A DNA stretch of 64,000 bases from JAEZBP01 sp963832725 (lineage in GTDB: Bacteria > Myxococcota_A > Polyangia > Polyangiales > Sandaracinaceae), in assembly GCA_963832725.1 (NCBI GenBank), contig CAWHVG010000001.1:1426001-1490000 (forward strand), written 5' to 3'. The notes below the pieces were generated by a model. It was given only the letters and a program-made list of their open reading frames with translations, did no database searches and was not told the origin of the DNA. A program made the position numbers and the translations under genes. Below are positions 46,824-56,297 of the stretch, piece by piece; position 1 is the first letter of the stretch, and every line of letters begins with the position of its first letter.

Positions 46824-47546
46824 TCACGGCCGGCAGATTCCAACGCCGCCGGGAGGCCTCTCGCAGTGTTGGCCGGCGCCGCAGTCACGGTCGAAGTAGC
46901 AAAGATGGCGGCAGATGCGGTCGCCGCTCTCCTCGGCGATGCACGAGAGGCGGGGCGCGCAGTCGCCGAGCGCTTCGCAGGGCGCGCCGGCCGGGAGATG
47001 TCCCGGCGGGAGGCAGGTGCCCAGCGGCGCCGCGTAGCAGGCGAGCCCGCGCGGGCAGCCCGTCTGGCCGATCAGGTCGCAGCGACTGGCGTTCCAGCTG
47101 CAGAAGCCTGCGCGCGGCAGCGGGGTGGTTCCGCCGTCCGGTAGATCGATGGAGAGCGGCTCGCAGTGCATCCCGGAGGGGCAGCTCTCCCCAGGGCAAC
47201 AGAGCGGCATGCAGAATCCCGGCGGCCGCTCCACGACCTGCCAAACGCAAGGAACACCGCTCGCGCAGTCCGCCGCGGTCGCGCACGGGGCGCCGATCGG
47301 ACGGTGCGCGCTCGGCACGCAGTAGGTCTCCGCCGCGCCGGTCGTGGGGTCGTTCCGGATGTGGCACGCGTCGCTGGCCGGGCAGCCCTCTCCCGTCGCG
47401 TAATCGCACGCGCCTCCGAAGCATGCGCCACACAGGATGCCGGCATCGCAGTCGACGGGCGGCTGGTGGCTCAGATAGCAGCCGGGCACGACGAGCGCCC
47501 CGAGCCCGAACATCCACCACGCCAGTCGCCTCGGAGGGCCGCGCAT
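46824..47546 (-). CDS. Cys-rich lipoprotein
   Basis: A 240-residue lipoprotein; the signal peptide ends ALVVPGC. The mature part has over twenty Cys in spaced pairs (CDAGILCGACFGGACDY, then CCPGESCPSGMHCEP and CYFDRDCGAGQHC). It resembles the disulfide-rich modules of the larger protein at 13254. It is probably surface exposed. No enzymatic motif. It is encoded alone. Confidence 0.72.
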   Translation of the reverse strand: MRGPPRRLAWWMFGLGALVVPGCYLSHQPPVDCDAGILCGACFGGACDYATGEGCPASDACHIRNDPTTGAAETYCVPSAHRPIGAPCATAADCASGVPCVWQVVERPPGFCMPLCCPGESCPSGMHCEPLSIDLPDGGTTPLPRAGFCSWNASRCDLIGQTGCPRGLACYAAPLGTCLPPGHLPAGAPCEALGDCAPRLSCIAEESGDRICRHLCYFDRDCGAGQHCERPPGGVGICRP

Positions 47547-47876
47547 TCCACTCCTCCCGCATCCGGGGCCCCCACCGGCTCGGCCGGTCAGCGCCGCACG
47601 CAGGGTACGTCAGGAACCCGATGCTCGTCGCGAATCGGGCGCTTTCGACCTCGGCAGGCCGTCGTCACGGATCGCTCAGGGACCGCCACGAGCTCGGTCC
47701 GGGCGCATCGTTCGGAGCTCGAGCCTCGGCGCCGCCCGAAGCACGAGCCGAGCAACGCGCCGGGCGCGGCCGACGTCCTTCCTCTCCCGAGGGAAGTCGC
47801 GACCGGCTCGGCCGAGGAGGCTCGCGTCCGAGCGGGGGTGCCCCCAGACCGCGGCGTGAGCTCCGCGCCTCCCGCC
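47547..47876. other. Intergenic region without a gene
   Basis: About 330 bp with no credible coding sequence, RNA or repeat seen. It lies upstream of the Cys-rich lipoprotein gene and downstream of the small basic protein gene, both on the minus strand. Confidence 0.5.
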
Positions 47877-48020
47877 CTACTTCCGCTCCTCCGCAGGCTC
47901 GGAGCGGCTCGGCGGCGCGCCGGGCTTGGGGCGGCGCTCGGCCTTCTGATCTTTCTGATCCTTCTCGTGCTGCTTCTGGCGGCGCTGCTTGTCCTTCTGC
48001 TTCGGTGACTTGTCGCCCAT
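47877..48020 (-). CDS. Small lysine-rich protein (MGDKSP type)
   Basis: A 47-residue protein, MGDKSPKQKDKQRRQKQHEK followed by DQKDQKAERRPK and a Pro/Ser tail. Short proteins starting MGDKSP with many Lys and Gln occur widely in bacteria with no known role. They are highly charged and probably disordered, perhaps nucleic-acid binding. AGGTG lies before the ATG. Its upstream region holds a 17-bp tandem repeat. Confidence 0.75.
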   Translation of the reverse strand: MGDKSPKQKDKQRRQKQHEKDQKDQKAERRPKPGAPPSRSEPAEERK

Positions 48021-48037
48021 GTCTGCACCTCGATTCT

Positions 48038-48101
48038 GTGGCTCGTGGGATGCCGTGGCTCGTGGGATGCCGTGGCTCGTGGGATGCCGTGGCTCGGGGC
48101 C
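48038..48101. repeat. 17-bp tandem repeat, about 3.7 copies
   Basis: GTGGCTCGTGGGATGCC occurs at 48038, 48055 and 48072, with a partial copy at 48089. It starts 18 bp upstream of the small basic protein start, so it would overlap its promoter or leader. The rest of 48021-48416 carries no gene. Confidence 0.9.
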
Positions 48102-48416
48102 GTTCGGAGCGAGCGACGAAGCAGCGCCCGTGCCGCGCCGACAACGGCTGCCTTCGCGCCGCCGGCAGCGATCGCGGGCGTCGGCGCTGGGGAAAATGGC
48201 GCGATCCGGGTGCGCGTTGAGCCTGCCGGGCTCGTCTCCAGGCACGGGTGGAGTGAGGCCCGTGAGCCGGCGAGGGGCGCACCCGGCCCGTACGCGCTAT
48301 CCTGCCGTTCGCTCGAGGAGCGGGTGGCCGCCGCCAGCGTGGCATGATGGTCGCTTCCGCGTGTGGCGCGATGACGCGCGCACGCGGCTTTTCCCCAGGC
48401 AAAGGATCGTCGATCG

Positions 48417-49322
48417 ATGAGCTCGTCAGGAGTCACGCCCCGCGTTTTCGCCCATAGCTCCCGCCCCGAATGGGGACGGGCCGTCATCGCGGAGGAGCAG
48501 CCAGATCGGACGATCTACGTGTTCGAGAGCGGCGGCGAGCGGACGTTGCTGAACTCGCTGTCCCGCCTCGAGGAGGTCGAGCTGCCCCCCGAGGAGCGCG
48601 AGACGCTCGCCAAGACGCTGCTGCGCGGCCGCGGGCCAGCCAAGACCCGCTCGGGCACCAGGACGATCCGCAAGAAGGCGCCCGAGCTGACCTTCGACCA
48701 GCAGGAGGCGATCTTCGCGCGCCATTTCCCTGGCGGCTTCGAGGACGAGAAGTTCGTGCAGAGCGTGCGCGGTGAGGGCGTCGACGCGCTGATCGCGCTC
48801 GCGGGCGAGCTCTTCGCGGCACCGCGTCTCGACGAGGCGCTCGAGCGCGGGGCGTTCGCCGAGGTCCACGCGGACGGCAAGAAGCTGATCGCGGCGGGCC
48901 AGCAGGCCGGGCTGGTCGAGGACGCCGCCGTCTTCGATGAGATGCCGGCCGAGGGCTACGAGAAGATAGCGCGGGCGCTCCGCGACCTGCTCCACGGGAA
49001 GAAGGCCTACACGTCGCGCTTCAACGCCTTCGTGAAGTCCATCGCGCCCAAGGGTGTGCCGTGGACGGTGGCCACGGTCTTCGCCGCCGCGGTGCATCCC
49101 GACGCCCACGTGCTGGTGACGCCGGCCACCAGCCGCCGCCAGGCGCGAGCCGTGGAGGCGACCCTGCCGAGCAACGGCGCACCCACCGGCGCCGGCTACA
49201 AGAAGCACCTCGCGGTCGCGGAGGCCCTGCGCGAGCGTCTGAAGGCGGCGGGCAAGGCTCCCCGGGACATGTTCGACGTCTACGCGTACTCGATGCGCAC
49301 GCTGGAGAGCGGCACGCGCTGA
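48417..49322 (+). CDS. Conserved hypothetical, DUF3553-like N-terminus
   Basis: A 301-residue cytoplasmic protein. Residues 8-50 (VFAHSSRPEWGRAVIAEE, then YVFESGGERTLL) resemble the small beta domain DUF3553 that recognises the pattern HxxRPEWGxG. Residues 75-300 are helical and unrecognised (FDQQEAIFARHFPGGFEDEK, YTSRFNAFVKSIAP). Such proteins are restricted mainly to Myxococcota in my recollection, which is not verified. The ATG at 48417 lacks a strong ribosome-binding site. An 11-bp direct repeat and hairpin follow. Confidence 0.65.
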   Translation: MSSSGVTPRVFAHSSRPEWGRAVIAEEQPDRTIYVFESGGERTLLNSLSRLEEVELPPEERETLAKTLLRGRGPAKTRSGTRTIRKKAPELTFDQQEAIFARHFPGGFEDEKFVQSVRGEGVDALIALAGELFAAPRLDEALERGAFAEVHADGKKLIAAGQQAGLVEDAAVFDEMPAEGYEKIARALRDLLHGKKAYTSRFNAFVKSIAPKGVPWTVATVFAAAVHPDAHVLVTPATSRRQARAVEATLPSNGAPTGAGYKKHLAVAEALRERLKAAGKAPRDMFDVYAYSMRTLESGTR

Positions 49323-49334
49323 GCCCCTCGAGCC

Positions 49335-49375
49335 GGTCTTCGCACGGTCTTCGCACGGTCCGTGACCGGCTCTGC
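49335..49375. terminator. 11-bp direct repeats and a hairpin
   Basis: GGTCTTCGCAC occurs twice in tandem (49335-49356), leading into CACGG-T-CCGTG with GGTCCGTGACC, a short stem just past the stop of the preceding gene. It could stop transcription, but there is no T tract. Confidence 0.35.
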
Positions 49376-49514
49376 TCGCGGGCGTCTCACTGTCCACATG
49401 ATCCGCGGTTCCGGCGTGCTCGCCACCCACGCGAGCGCCCGGCCCGAGGTCGTCGCCAGCCCTACGCCCAGCGCTGAGCTCGCGTAGCGACGTCTCTTTC
49501 AGCCCGACGAGGCC

Positions 49515-49584
49515 GGCCGCCTTGCGTGGACGGCCGCCTTCCATGGACGGCGCGGCCTTGCATGGACGGCGGCCTTGCATGGAC
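49515..49584. repeat. 17-bp tandem repeat upstream of the histidine kinase
   Basis: Units GGCCGCCTTGCGTGGAC (49515), GGCCGCCTTCCATGGAC (49532), a 19-bp variant (49549) and GGCGGCCTTGCATGGAC (49568) repeat about four times. It ends 126 bp before the kinase start. The 387 bp between 49322 and 49710 have no gene. Confidence 0.85.
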
Positions 49585-49709
49585 GGCCGCGCCTGAAGCG
49601 TGCCATCGCCGGGACACCAGGCTGGTGATGACCGTTGACGGCCAGCTCGGCGGTCTCATCTCTCCCACGAGGGCGCGTGACCCAGCGCGGGGAGGGAGAG
49701 AGCGAACGC

Positions 49710-51161
49710 GTGAAGCCCCTCCGAATCAGCTTCCACGCCCTCGTGGCGGGAATCACCGCCCTGCTGCTTCTCGCTGGGTTGGCGACGATCGGGCTGGTCA
49801 TCTCCAACGAGCTCATGCAGCGCTCGTTCCAGCAGGTGCGCGCCGACGCGGAGACGATCCCAGCCGTCGACGAGCTCTCGCTCACACTCCTGAACTACGA
49901 CCGCCTCAGCGCGCTGTCCCTGAAGGCGCCCAGCAGCAATCTCAGTCCCCTGGCAGCGGCGAGCCGCCGGTCGGCCCTCTCACAGCTCCAGCACCTGAGG
50001 GCGTTCGTGACCGGTCCGAGCGAGGAGCGCCTCTACCGGACCACCACCGAGCGTGTGCGGGGCTACTTGGCCGAGCACCGGAGGCTCGAGCGGCAGAGAC
50101 CGACGCCCGACGCGCTGCAGACGAGCACTTCCAACACGCTCGACATCGCGCTCTCCGCGGTCGCCCAGTACCGCACCTACAACATCGCCCAGGTGGACGA
50201 CGAGGAGCTCACCGCGCGGCGATGGCTGACGAGCTCGCGCGTCGTTCAGGGCGTCGTGCTGGTCATCCTCCTCCTGACCACCGTGCTCTTGGGCATCACC
50301 ATGAGCCGCGGCCTCGATCAGCCGTTGTCGGAGCTGGATCGCTCGATGGCCCGCTTCGCCCACGGCGAGCTGTCGGCCCGAGCGAGGCTCGGCGGCACGA
50401 CCGAGCTCACGGCGATCGGCCAGGCCTTCAATCACATGGCCGAGCGGCTCGAGCTCGCGCAGAAGAGTCGATTCGAGCTGGTCGCGTCGGTGGTCCACGA
50501 TCTGCGCAACCCGCTCGCGGCGCTGAAGCTGTCGGTCGGGATCGACCGCGAGGCGGTCTCGCCGCAGATCGCCGCTCGCGGCCAGCGCCTGGTCGCCGCG
50601 CAGGTGAACCGGCTCGAACGGATGGTCGACGACCTCCTGGACGCAGCGCGCCTGCAGACGGGGCAGCTCTCACTTTCGATGCAGGAGGTCGATCTCCGCG
50701 ACTCCGTCCGGGCGTCGGTCGAGCTGTACGGGGATGACCCCTCGCACCCGATCGTCATGGAGCTGCCCTCCGAGCCCCTCGGAGCGCGATGCGATCCGAT
50801 GCGCATCGAGCAGGTGATGAACAACCTGCTGAGCAACGCGATCAAGTACTCGCCGCAGGGCGGAGAGATTCGGGTCGCCGTGACCGCGTCGAGGGGCTGG
50901 GCGCACGTCTCGGTGTCCGATCAGGGCGTGGGCATCGCGCAGGAAGACCGCGAGCGCGTGTTCGAGTCCTTCGGTCGCGGCGCCTCGGCCCAGGACGTCG
51001 CGCCGGGGACCGGCCTCGGCCTCTGGGCCGCGCGTCGCATCGCCTTGGCCCATGGAGGCGAGCTCGACTTCGACAGCATCCGTGGCGTGGGCTCCACGTT
51101 CCGGTTCCACCTGCCGCTCCCCTCCGCGCAGGGCTCAGCCCCCGAGGATCAGCACGATTGA
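49710..51161 (+). CDS. Sensor histidine kinase with HAMP domain
   Basis: A 483-residue membrane sensor kinase. TM1 at about residues 8-32 (LVAGITALLLLAGLATIGLV), a periplasmic helical sensor domain to about 170, and TM2 near 175-195 (GVVLVILLLTTVLLGI). HAMP follows (LDRSMARFAHGELSARARLG), then the HisKA box SVVHDLRNPLAAL with the phosphorylated His near 261. The N box is NNLLSNAIKYSP, with DQGVGIAQEDRERVF and GTGLGLWAARRIA for ATP binding. The GTG start has GGAGGGAGAG upstream. No response regulator is adjacent, so it is an orphan kinase, common in myxobacteria. The signal is unknown. Confidence 0.93.
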   Translation: MKPLRISFHALVAGITALLLLAGLATIGLVISNELMQRSFQQVRADAETIPAVDELSLTLLNYDRLSALSLKAPSSNLSPLAAASRRSALSQLQHLRAFVTGPSEERLYRTTTERVRGYLAEHRRLERQRPTPDALQTSTSNTLDIALSAVAQYRTYNIAQVDDEELTARRWLTSSRVVQGVVLVILLLTTVLLGITMSRGLDQPLSELDRSMARFAHGELSARARLGGTTELTAIGQAFNHMAERLELAQKSRFELVASVVHDLRNPLAALKLSVGIDREAVSPQIAARGQRLVAAQVNRLERMVDDLLDAARLQTGQLSLSMQEVDLRDSVRASVELYGDDPSHPIVMELPSEPLGARCDPMRIEQVMNNLLSNAIKYSPQGGEIRVAVTASRGWAHVSVSDQGVGIAQEDRERVFESFGRGASAQDVAPGTGLGLWAARRIALAHGGELDFDSIRGVGSTFRFHLPLPSAQGSAPEDQHD

Positions 51162-51377
51162 CGTTCGAACGAGCTGCGACACGATGGCAACTCGCCCCTA
51201 CGCCGTCGTCAGCGCGCGAAGATCGATTTGCCCGGGGAATGTGTCAGCGGCTGTCCACGTGGGTTGCGTGGCCAGGGCCGTTGGAATCACCGAGATACGC
51301 GATGCTCGACGAATGGGGAGGCGCCTGCGTGGTCCTGGGCCGCGCGGCGTGGGTCCTCGCAGTCGAGGCTCGACCGC

Positions 51378-53474
51378 CTACTCGCAGGTCGTCCCGTCCG
51401 ACGACGGAACGCGCGGCACGCCGAGCCGCAGGCTCTCCAAGAAGCATCGGTACTGGAGCTGCGGGCCGGGGCTCTGGAAGACGACCTCGTGGCCGTCCTC
51501 GATGCCGTCGGCGGGGTGCTGGACGACCACGCCGGTGATCGACCCGGTGTCTCGGTTGCCCGCGACCGGCAGGGTGATGCGCGCGCCGCCGGAGATGTCC
51601 AGGAAGCGGCTCAGCGGCTGGTACTGCGGGACGGTCGTGTCCAGCTCCATCCCGCCGAGGTCGATCCCGAGCGCGAGGCTGAGCGCGTTGGCGACGGGCG
51701 GCGGGATGTAGGTGTCCAGGATGCCCTGGAACATGAGGACATCACGCGGCGCGGCGCCGCCGAGAGGCTCGGTGATGATGTTGCGCGCGTACACCTGCGG
51801 GTCCGCGCTCTCGCCCGCCCATTGCAGGAGGGCCAGCACCGGATCGTGCTCCGTGACTTCGCGCCTGCGTGTGCTGTAGCCCAGCATCAGGTCCGCCGCG
51901 GGCCGCACCTCGATGGGGCTCATCTTGAACATCACGTTCTCGATCCAGCTCCCGCCCGCGCCGCTCAGGATGAGCGCGTCATAGGCGGGCTCCAGCGCGA
52001 CCACCAGAGGCGCGATGGTCGCTCCCATGGAGTGCCCCATCAGCGCGAGCGTCGAGGCATCGAGCTTGGCCAACCCGTCACCGGCCGGCGTGCTGAAGTC
52101 GGGGCAGCCGGAGGCGTCGACCGAGAGCGAGGGCAGCACGTGCGCGAGGAGCATCAGCTCGAGCGCCGACTGCCGGATGTTGTCGCGGAGCCCCTCCGGG
52201 TTCTGGATGTTGAAGATCGCGAACTGCTCGTCCCAGCCGTCGGTGTTGCGCTGGCCGCCGAGCGGACCGTCCACGCTGATGCCCACGAAGCCCGCCTGCG
52301 CGAAGTGCAGCGCTGGCCCGGTCCCGGGCGTCGCGCCCGCGTGCGGCTGCGGATCGGGGCCGCGGTCGACGAGGGGCCGATCACCACCGCCGCCCGTGCG
52401 CACGAAGACGACGGTCGGGAACCCCGCGTCCGGCATCGGCTGCCGAGGGATGGTCACCCAGACGTTCGACCGGGCTTGCCGCTGCACGGCCAGGTTGCCC
52501 GCGGCGTCACGCACCCACGCGCCACCCTCGCTCGTGAAGGGCGGCGTGCCGCCCTGGAAGTCGGGCATGGCGATGGTCGTGTGATAGACGCAGAAGTCGT
52601 CGAAGACCTCGCGCGCCTCGAACGCGGCGTCCGGCGTCGGAATGGTGCCCGCGAGGACCTGCTCCCGCGCCTGCGCGAGCTCCGCGGTCGGATCCATGGT
52701 GCGGAAAACGGCCATCGCGGCGATGTCGTCGGTGGCGACGCCGAGGTCCCCGAGCGCGCTCAGCGCGTCCTGGTGGGCGGCGAACGCGGCGTCACTCAGG
52801 CCGTCCGGCCGCTGACCGTTCACGAGCTGGGTCGTCGCCTGCGCGGGCTGGAGCGCGGAGCCGTCGGCTGCCAGGACGTGGGTGGTGAGCACGGCGGCGT
52901 AGAGCCGGCCGGGGTGGAGCGGTCGCCCCTGCAGCGGCAAGAGCGCCAGCGTGTTCGGGACGGCGAAGGGCCCTGGGTCCGTGTCGAAGCGGGCCACGAA
53001 GGGATGGCGCGAGCCGCGGTCCGGGCTCGTCGCGTCCACGTCGATCAGGTAGACGGTGGCGTCGTCGGCGAGGCTGGCGTGCGCGTCCGCCGGCAGCGAG
53101 CTCGCGTCGATGGGCGCGCTCAGCGGGAAGAAGATCGTCGACGAGTTCCCGAAGCCAGGGGCGCCCCGCAGCAGCGCGAGGAGCTGCGTGACGATGGTCA
53201 CCGGCCGCGACAGGTTGTGAAAGCCGGAGACGTCGACCGTCCCGTCGGCGCTGCGGAGGCGCTCGTCGGGCCATGGCGCGTCCCAGATGCTGTCGCCGCC
53301 GTAGGCGACCGCTGCCATCGACGGGCCGGGCAGCGCGCCTGCGTCGGCGCCCCCATCCGCGCTCGTGCCCACGCCGCCGTCGGTCGCCGGCGGGTCTTCT
53401 TCGAAACAGCTCGCCAGCGTGACGATCGAGAGCGTCACGACCAGCGCGCGGAGCGAGCCCCCTCGTATGGTCAT
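51378..53474 (-). CDS. Large alpha/beta hydrolase lipoprotein
   Basis: A 698-residue lipoprotein (VTLASC lipobox) with a DGG/DAG linker. The first 330 residues form a beta-rich domain with NSSTIFFPLSAPIDASSLP, as in bacterial virulence-factor-lipase-like N-domains. An alpha/beta-hydrolase part follows, with LALMGHSMGATIAPL holding the nucleophilic Ser in GHSMG and FQGILDTYIPPPVA near the expected Asp position. It should be an outer-membrane-bound esterase. The substrate is unknown. It is 90 bp from the lectin-like lipoprotein gene on the same strand. Confidence 0.82.
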   Translation of the reverse strand: MTIRGGSLRALVVTLSIVTLASCFEEDPPATDGGVGTSADGGADAGALPGPSMAAVAYGGDSIWDAPWPDERLRSADGTVDVSGFHNLSRPVTIVTQLLALLRGAPGFGNSSTIFFPLSAPIDASSLPADAHASLADDATVYLIDVDATSPDRGSRHPFVARFDTDPGPFAVPNTLALLPLQGRPLHPGRLYAAVLTTHVLAADGSALQPAQATTQLVNGQRPDGLSDAAFAAHQDALSALGDLGVATDDIAAMAVFRTMDPTAELAQAREQVLAGTIPTPDAAFEAREVFDDFCVYHTTIAMPDFQGGTPPFTSEGGAWVRDAAGNLAVQRQARSNVWVTIPRQPMPDAGFPTVVFVRTGGGGDRPLVDRGPDPQPHAGATPGTGPALHFAQAGFVGISVDGPLGGQRNTDGWDEQFAIFNIQNPEGLRDNIRQSALELMLLAHVLPSLSVDASGCPDFSTPAGDGLAKLDASTLALMGHSMGATIAPLVVALEPAYDALILSGAGGSWIENVMFKMSPIEVRPAADLMLGYSTRRREVTEHDPVLALLQWAGESADPQVYARNIITEPLGGAAPRDVLMFQGILDTYIPPPVANALSLALGIDLGGMELDTTVPQYQPLSRFLDISGGARITLPVAGNRDTGSITGVVVQHPADGIEDGHEVVFQSPGPQLQYRCFLESLRLGVPRVPSSDGTTCE

Positions 53475-53563
53475 CGAGAACGAATCTAATCGGTTCGCGC
53501 GCCGCGTGCGAGCTGGTGGCCGGTGTAAAACGAGCGCTCCTCGTCCGACACCCGCCACTCAGC

Positions 53564-54667
53564 TCAGGGCCCCGCTTCGCAGATGAAGCGCTGACCGTTG
53601 GTGCAGTCGTAGTCGTTCCAGCCGCCCGGCGTGCCGGACGCGCTGTCGGTTCCAGCCTGCATCTCGACGCAGTCCTCACCGCTGCCACTGTCGTTGGGCT
53701 CGCCGTCGTTCCAGTTTTCGTACGAGATGCCGAAGCCGCTGCCGACCCACACGAAGCTCCCCTCCGTATCGCGGTCGTTGGCGCCGATCCACCACGTCTT
53801 GTCGGACGTGTAGCTCTGGGCTTCGGACGCCACCCACGTCTGCTCGCCGGCGTCGTCGATGGTGACCAGCTCGTAGCCGTACATCGCGCAGTACGCGCTC
53901 GCGTCGGTCCAGCTCCGGCGGTCCGAGTGGCCGCAGAAGAAGTACGCGTGGCCCCCGTTCTCCGCCTGAAGACCGCAGGGACAGCCGGCGCCGTCGTCGA
54001 TGTGCCCGTTGCAGTCGTCGTCCAGGCCGTTGCAGGTCTCGACGTTCGAGTCGGGGCTGTCGTCGCAGACCATCGCGCCGTCGACGCAGGCCATCATCCC
54101 GTCCGCGCAGAGGTCGGCGTCGTCGCCGTCGCAAGCCGTCCCGTACCCCGGCTCGTCCGCTCCGTCGGGCGTCGCCGGATTGCAGTCGTTGTCCATCCCA
54201 TCGCAGACATCGAGGATGCCGTCGTGCTCGAGGCCCGTCGCGGGACACGTGACGACGCCGCCCACACACGCCGAGGTCCCGTTCGCGCAGAGGTCGGAGT
54301 CCGGGCCGTCGCAGCTCACCCCCACGCTCGAGTCGTCGGTCCCGTCGGGCGTGCTCGGGTCGCAGTCGTTGTCACGCCCGTCGCACACCTCGGGCCTGCC
54401 CACGCAGACCGGGCCTGCGTCCGTCGGGACGAAGGCGTCCGGTCCGCCGTCGGGCTTCACGGCGGCGTCGTGGCCCGCGTCCACCCGCGGCGGCGGGACG
54501 AACGCGTCCTCGAGGCGGCCCGCGTCGTGTCCTCCGAGACCGCCGTCGAGGTCGTTCTGCCGACCGTCCTGCGGAACGATGAGGGGGGTCCGATTCAGCG
54601 AGCAGCCGGCGGCGAGGACGAGGAACGCCGCGAGCGCCGGCCACGGGCGAGGTGAGGCGTACCGCAC
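53564..54667 (-). CDS. Lipoprotein with MopE-type repeats and a C-type lectin domain
   Basis: A 367-residue lipoprotein (LVLAAGC lipobox). After a Pro/Asp/Ala linker come three Cys/Asp-rich repeats of the putative metal-binding (MopE) kind: CDGRDNDCDPSTPDG, CDGMDNDCNPATPDG and CNGLDDDCNGHIDDG. The C-terminal 125 residues form a C-type lectin-like domain: YFFCGHSDRRSWTDASAYC, then WWIGANDRDTEGSFVWV, NWNDGEPNDSG and GGWNDYDCTNGQRFICE. The EPN and WND motifs are those of mannose-type calcium-dependent sugar binding. It likely binds glycans at the cell surface, perhaps for prey or biofilm adhesion (inference). Confidence 0.9.
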   Translation of the reverse strand: MRYASPRPWPALAAFLVLAAGCSLNRTPLIVPQDGRQNDLDGGLGGHDAGRLEDAFVPPPRVDAGHDAAVKPDGGPDAFVPTDAGPVCVGRPEVCDGRDNDCDPSTPDGTDDSSVGVSCDGPDSDLCANGTSACVGGVVTCPATGLEHDGILDVCDGMDNDCNPATPDGADEPGYGTACDGDDADLCADGMMACVDGAMVCDDSPDSNVETCNGLDDDCNGHIDDGAGCPCGLQAENGGHAYFFCGHSDRRSWTDASAYCAMYGYELVTIDDAGEQTWVASEAQSYTSDKTWWIGANDRDTEGSFVWVGSGFGISYENWNDGEPNDSGSGEDCVEMQAGTDSASGTPGGWNDYDCTNGQRFICEAGP

Positions 54668-54767
54668 CGGCGCAGGATATCACCGGCGCCGCGACGCGAG
54701 ACCACCGATCGTCGCGGCGCTCGGCTCGCGACCAGGGAACGCCGGAGCGCGGGCTCCCGCGCCGCGA

Positions 54768-56183
<1,416 letters not shown>

Positions 56184-56297
56184 CGAAGAGCAACCTCCTC
56201 AGGTCACTGTAGGAGCGAGGCTCTGGCGAAGGTCGTGCGCTGCCTCACTCGGAGCAACCGAAAGTGCGGGTGCTCACGCGCAACCCGCGCACGACAT

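Noticed and set aside
46656..47144. Plus-strand ORF after the amidase gene
   Set aside because: It is antisense to the Cys-rich lipoprotein for most of its length, and its start lies in a short GGTGACGATGA duplication.
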